Under the pieces are notes generated by a model that saw only the letters and a list, made by a program, of their open reading frames with translations, did no database searches and was not told where the DNA came from. Shown here in pieces: positions 53,423-62,000 of a DNA stretch of 64,000 nucleotides (positions are counted from its first letter, which is position 1; every line of letters begins with the position of its first letter). The translations under genes and the position numbers were made by a program. The stretch is from Winogradskyella luteola (lineage in GTDB: Bacteria > Bacteroidota > Bacteroidia > Flavobacteriales > Flavobacteriaceae): positions 62,001 through 126,000 of the forward strand of contig NZ_JAGSPD010000005.1 in NCBI RefSeq assembly GCF_019203985.1. The letters are read 5' to 3'.

Positions 53423-54556
53423 TTATCCTAAGACACTGCTCAACTTAAACATAGGCAAATACATAGCGATTAAAATCACACCAACCAATACACCAACAAT
53501 CATAATAATAACAGGCTCCAACAAGGTTGAAAGTAGTTTGGATTTTTGTTGTACCTGCGTGTTGTATTGCATGTTCAGCCGCTGAAATATAAACTCATTT
53601 TGGTTGGTTTCTTCGGCTACTTTAACTAGCGCAACCATCTTGTCATCAAATAGTTGGTGCTGTTTTAAGCTATCACTTAAAGATTTTCCTTTTAAAATAT
53701 CTTGTTCTACTCCTTCCAATGCTTTTTGTAAAGGATAAAAGCTAATCATCTGCTTTACAAGTTGAATACTGTTGACCACAGGAACTTTAGATGCCGTTAA
53801 CAAACTAACCGCTTGTGTAAATTGCGATAGATATACGGTTTTTACAAATTCGCCAACAAAAGGCAATCTCATAACAAGTTTATCTTTTGTCTTTTTATAC
53901 CATAGTTTTTTGTTAAAAAAAGCTCTTGAAAACAATAAAACGAAAAGTCCTATCAACGCTAACGAACCATAGCTCTTTATAAATTCTGAACAATTGATGA
54001 TAAATTTTGTAATTGCTGGCAATTCTACTTTTTGCTGCTCAAAAATATCTTGAAACATGGGCACCACATACTGGAGCATGAAGATGACAACCAATACGGC
54101 AGTAGCTAATATAATCATGGGGTAAGTTAATGCACTAATTAAATTACGTCTTTGCTCATTCTTTCTGGCATAAAATTCACCCAATTGCCTTGTAACCTCC
54201 ATCAATGTGCCGGTTTCTTCCCCTATTTTTAGCGAATAATATTCATACTCAGAAAATTCTTTGTGGTTTCTTAAGGCTTCGGATAAGCTTGAGCCAGAGA
54301 CTATAGCCTTTGAAATATTTTGCAGTTTTTCTTTCTGAGGTTTCTTTTTTAAGGCACTTTCAATGAGTTCCAACCCATCTTTTAGTGTAATACCCGCTTT
54401 TAACAAGACGCTTAATTCAGTATAAAAATCTTCTTTTATTTTATTGGAAAAACTATTACCAAAGAGTGTGATTTCCTTTTGCAAAAAAGATGTTTTATCA
54501 GAACTTTTGTTTTGCTGTTTTTTAACACTTTTTATGTTGTCTAGTTGAAATCCCAT
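53423..54556 (-). CDS. Type II secretion/type IV pilus inner-membrane protein GspF-like
   Basis: The 377-residue protein has two copies of the T2SSF domain (YTELSVLLKAGITLKDGLEL, and LSQFTQAVSLLTASKVPVVN), each followed by membrane helices, as in GspF and PilC. It forms the inner-membrane platform that couples the ATPase to pseudopilus growth. It is the last gene of this operon and shares one base with the preceding prepilin gene. Confidence 0.92.
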   Translation of the reverse strand: MGFQLDNIKSVKKQQNKSSDKTSFLQKEITLFGNSFSNKIKEDFYTELSVLLKAGITLKDGLELIESALKKKPQKEKLQNISKAIVSGSSLSEALRNHKEFSEYEYYSLKIGEETGTLMEVTRQLGEFYARKNEQRRNLISALTYPMIILATAVLVVIFMLQYVVPMFQDIFEQQKVELPAITKFIINCSEFIKSYGSLALIGLFVLLFSRAFFNKKLWYKKTKDKLVMRLPFVGEFVKTVYLSQFTQAVSLLTASKVPVVNSIQLVKQMISFYPLQKALEGVEQDILKGKSLSDSLKQHQLFDDKMVALVKVAEETNQNEFIFQRLNMQYNTQVQQKSKLLSTLLEPVIIMIVGVLVGVILIAMYLPMFKLSSVLG

Positions 54557-55020
54557 TAGTTCATATATGCTGCCGCCGCATTTTTCTTAAAGATAAATAA
54601 TTCTCGGTTTTGGTCGGTTTTGGTTGTTCTTAATTTTAGAGCATCTACTTTATTGGTTGTTGATATTGTCCCGTTAAAATAAAATGTCTTTATCTCTAAA
54701 GGGATCGAAAAAGTATCTTGCTCTTTAATGATAAGCTCTTTTGAAAAAGTGTACGATATCGAATCCATTTCATGTTTTAAAACCAATTGGCTTTTTAAGG
54801 TATTAAAACGAATGTCAGAATAACGGCTAAAGTCTAACCACAAACTGGTTTCCAACTTCTGCAATTCTAAATTCCTATTATAATTTACTTGAATTGCTTG
54901 CATTTGCTTTTGTACCAAACCCAATACCGAAAATGCCAGCCCCACCACAATACTAGTAAGAATAAGTACTACAATGATTTCGCTTAAGGTAAATGCTTGT
55001 ATTTTTTTATCAGTTTTCAC
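54556..55020 (-). CDS. Prepilin-like protein (GspJ/PulJ type)
   Basis: The 154-residue protein has a class III N-terminal signal (KIQAFTLSEIIVVLILTSIV). Its -1 residue is Ala, not the usual Gly, while the phenylalanine at +1 and glutamate at +5 are kept. One hydrophobic helix follows, with a soluble C-terminal domain. It would be a minor pseudopilin. It overlaps the upstream prepilin gene by 11 bases. Confidence 0.85.
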   Translation of the reverse strand: MKTDKKIQAFTLSEIIVVLILTSIVVGLAFSVLGLVQKQMQAIQVNYNRNLELQKLETSLWLDFSRYSDIRFNTLKSQLVLKHEMDSISYTFSKELIIKEQDTFSIPLEIKTFYFNGTISTTNKVDALKLRTTKTDQNRELFIFKKNAAAAYMN

Positions 55021-55360
55021 TTTGGGTTATAGTAATAGTTTTATCAGTTTTTGGATTTAAAGCTTCAAATTCAATGTAAAATTGATTGTTTTCTTTATAA
55101 CGGTCTATGCTTATTTCCCAGTTCTGAAAGGTTTCCGAATAAGGTAATCGAAGTTGCTCATGCTGATGCAAGTACTGCAACTCGTTAAGATGATTGTCTA
55201 TGGCTTGTGTACTATTTCTTATGGTATTAGAAAATAAGTTGTTTAATATCATGCTTGCCATTACAAATATTAAAACAATAAGTACGGTCGCTACAAGTGT
55301 TTCCATTAACGTAGAACCTTTTAATCTATACTTAAGATTTAATTTTTTCAATACAGCCAT
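55010..55360 (-). CDS. Prepilin-like protein (GspI type)
   Basis: The N-terminus (LKGSTLMETLVATVLIVLIF) has the G-S-T-L-x-E motif of prepilins, with Gly at -1 and Glu at +5, then one hydrophobic helix. The soluble part is short. I chose ATG 55360. ATG 55372 is also in frame. It overlaps the PilX-like gene before it. Confidence 0.82.
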   Translation of the reverse strand: MAVLKKLNLKYRLKGSTLMETLVATVLIVLIFVMASMILNNLFSNTIRNSTQAIDNHLNELQYLHQHEQLRLPYSETFQNWEISIDRYKENNQFYIEFEALNPKTDKTITITQSEN

Positions 55361-56631
55361 TTTAACACACACTTTTTCGGGTTGTTTATCAGTAGTCCTG
55401 CATACTGCTTTGGCAATTCATCTACAATTATAGTCCCATTATAAATATGGTTTTGGTATACCGATCCTGCTTGATTTGCAATAAAATTGTCCGTGTAAAC
55501 TGACCCATAGACCATACCTTGCAACTCGGTATTTTGATTGTTATATAACTCCCCATAAATCACAGTATTTTCCTTGATTTGTAGTTGCGATTTGTAGTTG
55601 TTGGATTTTTCCTGGCCTAAGAACACAACCGAGCCTTTGATCACAGAATTTTCATTGATGGTAATTAAATGATGTTCTTCTTTAGAACTGATGGAGCTTT
55701 CATCCGTTTGCGTGTTTGGTTTTTCATTTACAACCAAAGCTGAAGGATAATTGATTTGCACATGGTCTCCCACTAAAATTTCCTTTGAGGCAATGGCTTG
55801 AAAATTCCCCACAACACGCGGCTTTATTTCTATTTTTGGCGCAACAAGGATAACGTCCTTTAATTTTGACGTTGAATGCACAACAATTTTAGATTTAGAT
55901 TGCACCAAAATATGACCTGTGAGATGAATTGTTCTTAAGTCTATTGAACTGTTGGAAAATACCACCTCTAGGGGTTTTAAAAATGAATTACTGTAATGGC
56001 CTCCTTCTTCTACATTCAGAAACCTATTTTGAGGCAAATCTAAGGCGATATATTCTAGTGCCCTTATATTATCAATAACTTCTGAAGACAGTTTTGGTAA
56101 AACCGAAGACACCCTTGTTGGCCCAAATATTAGTTTTGAGCCATAATAAGATTGTCCTGATATATATCCTGGCTTTACTCCTTGTCGAGGCAAGTAGGTT
56201 AGGCCTTCGATTTTCGTATCACCAACAAGCACCAATGGTTTGTTGTTGTCTTGTATGTATAAAGCCGTACGGTTATTTATAGGCTGTTTAGAACCTATTA
56301 ACGCAACTTTTTGAAAACGTTTATTTTTAATCTTCGATGTACTTAAGACTTTTTCAAATAGACCCCAAAAATCACGATGTACTTTTAGGGTTTTGTAATC
56401 TTCATCATTAAGATCTATACTCGTGGTATCATTAAGTGGGATCGTATTTTCTAAAGTGTAATCAACACCGTAATTGGATTGCTTGGTCAGCTGTATGATA
56501 AAATCTGATTGTATTTGAAACTGATTGTGCGTGTGCACCAAAAGTATGAAAGCGGTAAGCAACAACGCAATGACCACAATAATAAACATTGTGAGCTGCA
56601 ATGCGCCCGCTTTTAACTTTAACCTTAACAT
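55348..56631 (-). CDS. PilX-like pseudopilus protein with long beta-helical tail
   Basis: The 427-residue protein starts with a short basic segment and a single strong transmembrane helix (LTMFIIVVIALLLTAFILLV), then a soluble domain with many hydrophobic beta strands and turns (SVVFLGQEKSNNYKSQLQIK). The helix and location suggest a PilX/GspK-like minor component, but there is no prepilin motif before the helix, so this is inferred from context. A frame overlap couples it to the prepilin gene. Confidence 0.7.
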   Translation of the reverse strand: MLRLKLKAGALQLTMFIIVVIALLLTAFILLVHTHNQFQIQSDFIIQLTKQSNYGVDYTLENTIPLNDTTSIDLNDEDYKTLKVHRDFWGLFEKVLSTSKIKNKRFQKVALIGSKQPINNRTALYIQDNNKPLVLVGDTKIEGLTYLPRQGVKPGYISGQSYYGSKLIFGPTRVSSVLPKLSSEVIDNIRALEYIALDLPQNRFLNVEEGGHYSNSFLKPLEVVFSNSSIDLRTIHLTGHILVQSKSKIVVHSTSKLKDVILVAPKIEIKPRVVGNFQAIASKEILVGDHVQINYPSALVVNEKPNTQTDESSISSKEEHHLITINENSVIKGSVVFLGQEKSNNYKSQLQIKENTVIYGELYNNQNTELQGMVYGSVYTDNFIANQAGSVYQNHIYNGTIIVDELPKQYAGLLINNPKKCVLKWLY

Positions 56632-56633
56632 GG

Positions 56634-57098
56634 TTAAATATTTATAGTTTGGTTTTTACCATTAAAGCGAATGACGATTGATTTTTTATTACCGCTGACA
56701 AGTTTTACATCATTAACGGTTTCACCTTGTTTCAATAAAAACTGTTTATTATTGATATTGACCACAAACACTTTGGTTTTAGAGTTTTGTTTTTGAATTA
56801 AGCCCCCGTAAGTAATGATTGGCATTACTACATTAGATGTTACGGTTTTAACGTTTTTTGTTTGTTTTGGGGTTTGTGCTTTTGTGGATAACGTACCTAA
56901 AAATGGATCTCTTTTAACTGTTGTTATAGAAAATGTATCTATAGCTGTTTGTTCTTTGGGATTAAAGGCCATATCAAAATCTTGCATTGTAGTTTGGGGT
57001 TGTTCTGGGTTTAAGCCATTTAAAATTTTGTAGGCTACAGTTCCCCAGATGCTCAATACAGCAAAAAGCAATAGATATGTTTTTGTTTTATTCTTCAA
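56634..57098 (-). CDS. GspC/PilP-like inner-membrane protein
   Basis: One N-terminal transmembrane helix (TYLLLFAVLSIWGTVAYKIL) is followed by a linker and a small beta domain (KRDPFLGTL and YGGLIQKQ, then KVFVVNINNKQFLLKQGE), a layout shared by GspC and PilP, which bind the secretin. The sequence begins at TTG 57098, just inside the end of the upstream gene. The longer frame from 57140 would use an unlikely upstream start inside that gene. Confidence 0.75.
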   Translation of the reverse strand: MKNKTKTYLLLFAVLSIWGTVAYKILNGLNPEQPQTTMQDFDMAFNPKEQTAIDTFSITTVKRDPFLGTLSTKAQTPKQTKNVKTVTSNVVMPIITYGGLIQKQNSKTKVFVVNINNKQFLLKQGETVNDVKLVSGNKKSIVIRFNGKNQTINI

Positions 57099-57747
57099 CG
57101 GTAAAACTTTGTGTTGTGTAATTAGTTCCGGAAATAGCATTAGTAGCTTTTACACGCCATTCGTAAGATTGTGCCTCTAAGTTAGAAACCGGGAAATTAG
57201 TTGCCGTTGTGCTTTCGTCTTCAATAATTTCGACAGCATTTTCAAAATCTGGAGTTGCAATTTGTATGGTATAGTTATCGGCATTCAAAAGGGCTTCCCA
57301 AGAAAAGTTAATCGTATCGGTATCGCCAAAAACTAATCCATCTGCTGGGGCCAGCAATACTACAACCTCATCCGATATGTCCACTGCATCCGTTTCTGAA
57401 ATTGTAAAACTTTGTGTTGTATATGCAGTTTCGTAATTAGAATTTTCTGCCCTGACACGCCACTGATAATCCCCAGCATCCAAAACTTTTGAAAAACTCG
57501 TTGCGGTCAACGTTGTATCTTCTACAATAGTGGTTGCCGTCTCAAAATTTGGCGTAGCGACTTGTAGCTTATATTGTTCTGCGTCCTCAACAGCATTCCA
57601 TGAAAAATTAATGTTTGTCAACGTCAATGTAGAAGCGTCTGTTGGGGCCAAAACCGTTACCGTTCTGTTGGATATATCCTCAACCTCTATAATCTCTTCA
57701 CAACCTGTAAGTAGTATAACAATAAGTATGAATTTTAAAAACCGCAT
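57088..57747 (-). CDS. Lipoprotein with two tandem FN3-like domains
   Basis: The signal ends in a lipobox (LLTGC), giving an outer-membrane lipoprotein. Two repeats of about 90 residues follow, each ending in YTTQSFT (with SFSKVLDAGDYQWRVRAE and NFPVSNLEAQSYEWRVKA in the middle), so they arose by duplication. They have the seven-stranded FN3 pattern. A likely partner of the pseudopilus at the outer membrane. Overlaps the GspC-like gene. Confidence 0.82.
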   Translation of the reverse strand: MRFLKFILIVILLTGCEEIIEVEDISNRTVTVLAPTDASTLTLTNINFSWNAVEDAEQYKLQVATPNFETATTIVEDTTLTATSFSKVLDAGDYQWRVRAENSNYETAYTTQSFTISETDAVDISDEVVVLLAPADGLVFGDTDTINFSWEALLNADNYTIQIATPDFENAVEIIEDESTTATNFPVSNLEAQSYEWRVKATNAISGTNYTTQSFTVEE

Positions 57748-57749
57748 AA

Positions 57750-58484
57750 CTAAAATTTAAAATAATCAACGTTCTTTTTAGCACGTTTAGTGTTTCTATA
57801 GGTATTATTTGGGCATTTATCTGAGCTTTCTACAATATCTACAATGGTCAATTGGTATTTATCGTTTTCCTGCCAGCAAAAATTTGAAGCTTGATAGGCA
57901 AAAACAACACCATCACTAAAAACAAAGCTCGAAAGCACTTGGTTGTTTTTGTAAGCTTTAACAACATGCCGTTTGTTACCATCCTGTTCTAAAAATACGG
58001 CATCTGCCTCTAGTAAGGATTTCATTTCTGAATCACTTAACGCCATTGAAACGGCTGAAATGATGTGGGCGTCTTTTTTGTTGCCCAAGTAATTTGTCAC
58101 ACTTGCATTGTCCTTGCTATTCAAAGCCTCTAAAATGGCTACTCGATCTGCAATCTCCAGTTTTAGAAACTTAGGTTTGCTTTCTAGAGAATCTATATAG
58201 CTTATGCTTAAAGGTTGTGCTTTTTTATTATTGACCTCAGAAAATGCTTTAAAACTAGATGTGTTAAAGTCTTGTACACTTATACTGATCTTTACCGGCT
58301 GTGCAAAAACAGGAATCGCTGTATTGTTATAGTCTTCCTCAAGGACAAATATTTTATTCTCTCCAATAATGCCAAGTTCTACGGACTGAACTGTTTTTGT
58401 ATGCGCCTCTCTGGCTACGGATATGGATTTGCAACTTTGAAAGCCAAGCAGTATAATTAAAAATAAAAAATAGAATCTCATCAA
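57750..58484 (-). CDS. Hypothetical lipoprotein heading the pseudopilus operon
   Basis: The 244-residue protein has a lipoprotein signal (LLGFQSCKS). The mature part is mixed alpha/beta with no motif I recognise. Its position at the head of the operon, two bases before the FN3 lipoprotein gene, suggests a structural or pilotin-like role. ATG 58481 is an alternative start. Confidence 0.75.
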   Translation of the reverse strand: MMRFYFLFLIILLGFQSCKSISVAREAHTKTVQSVELGIIGENKIFVLEEDYNNTAIPVFAQPVKISISVQDFNTSSFKAFSEVNNKKAQPLSISYIDSLESKPKFLKLEIADRVAILEALNSKDNASVTNYLGNKKDAHIISAVSMALSDSEMKSLLEADAVFLEQDGNKRHVVKAYKNNQVLSSFVFSDGVVFAYQASNFCWQENDKYQLTIVDIVESSDKCPNNTYRNTKRAKKNVDYFKF

Positions 58485-58683
58485 TCTAAATAATTGTAAG
58501 TAAATATACTGATTTTTAACAATCCAATAGAGTAGATTTTTAAACTGTTTTAAAAAAGGGAGTCTTTTAAAAATAGCAAAGCCTTCATATGCGTTTTTGA
58601 CTAAACATAAAGGAAAAACTGGCGCATGAAAAAACTACCTCCTAATGAACCCTTGCTTTTTGCCAAGCTTTGACGGCACTAGT

Positions 58684-58706
58684 TGCACTTCGACAGGCTC
58701 AGTGCA
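58684..58706. repeat. Short inverted repeat of the REP type
   Basis: TGCACT and AGTGCA flank an 11-base spacer, with the core CTTCGACAGGCTCAGTG similar to the element at 38127-38175. It lies in the 267-bp gap between the small immunity candidate and the pseudopilus operon. The rest of this gap shows no gene. Confidence 0.4.
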
Positions 58707-58751
58707 GGAAAACTAGCGGTAGCTGGGGCTTCCACATAAAAAAGCCACCCT

Positions 58752-59072
58752 TTACAGTAGCTTTAATTCACTTTCATCTAAATAAGTTATTGGTTTTAAT
58801 TCTTCAAAATAATTTTGTTTTTCAAGTTCTTTGACGGTCTTTTTAATATTCTCTTTCGTAACTTCTTCAACGATAATTAAATTAGATTCTATTTGAAAAT
58901 AACCATATTCGCTTATTTCTGCTTCAAAATCTTGCTTTAGGCGAACCATATCGTAAACATTCAATTTATAAAATAGATTACCAACTTTTACAATTATATC
59001 ATTTCTATAACCTTTATGTAAAGATTCTAAATCCATTAATTCATCATCATACAAAGAATATATATTAACCAT
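58752..59072 (-). CDS. Putative immunity protein of the RHS toxin
   Basis: The 106-residue acidic protein begins MVNIYSLYDDELMDLE and lacks a signal peptide or known motif. It starts 13 bases after the stop of the RHS gene on the same strand. In polymorphic toxin systems, the gene directly downstream of the toxin tip usually encodes its immunity protein. Acidic, small and cytoplasmic, it fits that role. I do not recognise a family. Confidence 0.6.
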   Translation of the reverse strand: MVNIYSLYDDELMDLESLHKGYRNDIIVKVGNLFYKLNVYDMVRLKQDFEAEISEYGYFQIESNLIIVEEVTKENIKKTVKELEKQNYFEELKPITYLDESELKLL

Positions 59073-59085
59073 TTAAAAATCTTTT

Positions 59086-62000
59086 TTAGTGTGGTACTAC
59101 TTTTATTTGATTCAATAAATTTTGAAAATCTTTTAGAGGCATTGGCTTTTCAGGAACTATCTCATAATGATTCATTCTCTGACCACGCTGTATAACCTTT
59201 AATCCTTTAGGCAGAGAATGTACCCTGTAAGCTCCTCCAAATTTGGATACAGTATTTGGGTCTAAATCCAAAGATACTCCGTGCGTTGTTTTAACATCTC
59301 CTGTAGCTTTATCTATTTTTACTTCGTTAGGCTTTACATTAAAACCATTTCCACCTCGATAAACAGGTTTACCACCTACTGTAAATGCTCCACTTGGCGC
59401 CAACCCACCACGATATGAATAACTTCTATTTACAACTTGATTAGTGCCCATTCCCGTAGCCCCACTTGCTGTTGTGGTTGCAGTAACCATCCAGTTTATA
59501 GTAGCCCAATTCAAATCATGTAGCCTTTGCCTTGCTTCTTGCTTTCTATCATGATAATCACCCATTGTATCCCCTGGGCTCATCCAAAAATGGGTTCGCC
59601 CAAAATACCCCTCCATAGTTACAATATGTTGGGTGCCAATACTAACATCATCCAATTGAACAGCACTTGGGTCAAACGCAGCCTGCAAAACATCCATATC
59701 GTCTGGACCATTCCATATGGCCTGTCCGTCAGGTATTTTATCAATCCTTAAGCCCTTACATCTATCGGGACAAGCTGAACAACTAGTGCAAGCCCCATCA
59801 GGGTCAACAGTTGATATTGGATTATTACCCATTCCAAGATACGGACTAAAGAACTCTCCTGCTGGGTCAACAGTGAGCCACCTACCGATACGTGCGTCCC
59901 ATAATCTCGCTTCAAAACTATTCCGTCCATTGCCTAGCTCATGCTCTTTTTCGGCAAACTCTCCCTGGTAGCCGTAGCGATAATTCCCTTCCAAATTCCG
60001 ATTCGGCATTGGCATACCAAAGGGATAATAATCCGTTTTACTGGTTAAAGATAGGGCATTGCTACCACTTTTCATAACCACCGCCCTAACATTGCCCAAA
60101 TGGTCCGTTAATTGGTAGGCGTATACCCCTTTTTCCCTGTACTTTGGCTCATTGTACATTATGCCCAAACGGCTGGTGCCGTAGACCGGGTATTCCTTGG
60201 CATCTAACGGATCGGTCCCGTCTTTTTGGTAAATGGCCATGGGACTGCCCGAGGCGTCCCTTACATAAAATGTTGTACGGACATTCCCATCTGCCGTGTA
60301 GGCCTCCTTACGTATACGGTGGCCCCTGTCGTCGTAAAAGAACGCCAGCTTGTCCTCATTGGCTACCTGTAGGTGGATGTTGTCAACTTCTATCGTCTGG
60401 AAAATCTTACTGTAGCCCGTTGAAGGCGATAAGTTAGAGCCCCCACCATCATTCGCCACCGTAATCCGTAACTTAACCTTTTGCTTGGTGGGCACAAAGT
60501 CCATGTTCACTTCACCTCCGATACGGTTGCAGAACAGGGCGTTGCCCGCTATACTGGCAGTGGCCAATACGGTCTCTGCGCCAGAACTGGAGTATTCTAT
60601 AACCTCAACAAAGGCATTTGTTATGTTTATGGCTTCGGTTTGGGTCTCCTGCAAAGCATCTGGCCCCGTAGTATTGACCATGCGCAGGGTCTGCTCCTGC
60701 AACAACAGTATGTCCAAGCTTAGCTTGTGGTAAGCCTGTGGCACTACGCCAAACCGTGTTGCCGTGCTATAGGTGTCGTTTGCTGAATGGCTATAAAAAT
60801 TGATCTGGTGCCTGGTATTGTACTGTGAGTCGTTACCCGTATCAAAACCGGTACAGTATTCTGGCAGAGCCACAAGAGGCTGTGGAGCCTCTTCGTTAGA
60901 CAGAATCCTAAACCTGGTGCACTCTTCATCATTATGGTCTTCTTTCGCATCGGCCTGGTCCGCAAACGAGAGGCGTGCGCTAAGGCCCGTACCACCATCT
61001 AAATGCCTAAACCATATCTTGGCAGAACTATAGCCGTTACTACAGGTCACCGTTTCGTAGTCTTCTTCTGCAAGGGTTAAATAACTGTTCGTATCCGTGC
61101 CCGAGAATGCCTTAATTTTAGTTACCAGACCCGAAGCATTATACTCGTAGCCTACACCTTCTTGGGCATTGAGCACCATCTGCCCAATGGTGTTATAGGT
61201 ATAGTTCTCGTTGGTCACTTGGTATTGCACAGTGCCAAAAGGCCCTTCGACAGCCTCGAGCTCTGCTTGGCTCTTAAGGTCGCCATAACGGTTGGGGTCT
61301 TGGTTGTCATTTCTGTCCTCCACGGTGGTCAACTGGTTGCTCTGCTCTTTATAGTGATAGTTAAAGGCATCCATAGCGTTATTGCCACTGGCATCGGTAT
61401 ACCCATTTCTGTTCAAGGTTTTTATATTTCCGTTGGCATCGTAAGTGAGGTTGTCTACGTTATAATCTCCTGTTGAAGTCGATGGGCTATTAAACTTAGC
61501 CTCTTGTAGCCAATTGTTTTTATTATAGGCATAACTATAGGTACTTGCCCCACTATTTTGGTTTTGCCATTGAATGGCCTGTATGTTACCATTGAACTGA
61601 TTGGGTGTGGTGGCGCCAATGTTTGTTATTGGGGTTGGTGTGGAAAGGCGCGCATAGTCCCCTTGGTAGTACTGTATACTCATACCAAAAACATCTGCCA
61701 TAAAGCCATTGTTGCCATCATTGCCCGGATCATTGGACACCGAAAGTGAGGGATGGTTAATGGCCTTTAACTGCCCGTTTAAGTTATAGACATAATCTAT
61801 GCCTTGGAGGTTTTCGGCCAGCTCGGTTCTTATGAGTAGGCCCGTTTCGTTGTAAATATATGTGGCTTGGTGGTCAAAGTTGTTTCCGTCCACAGAGGTC
61901 TCCACCGTGGTTAACTGACCGGCATCGTTGTAGGTGTAACGGTGTATAAACCGCTCCCATATATTGTGCCTTTGGTAATCAACCTCTATCACCTGGCCCG

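Noticed and set aside
60144..61476. Plus-strand open frames of about 80-105 codons inside the RHS gene
   Set aside because: They lie fully antisense to a long YD-repeat frame, have odd composition rich in Cys, Arg and His, and no family similarity. High G+C removes stops, which makes such shadows common.
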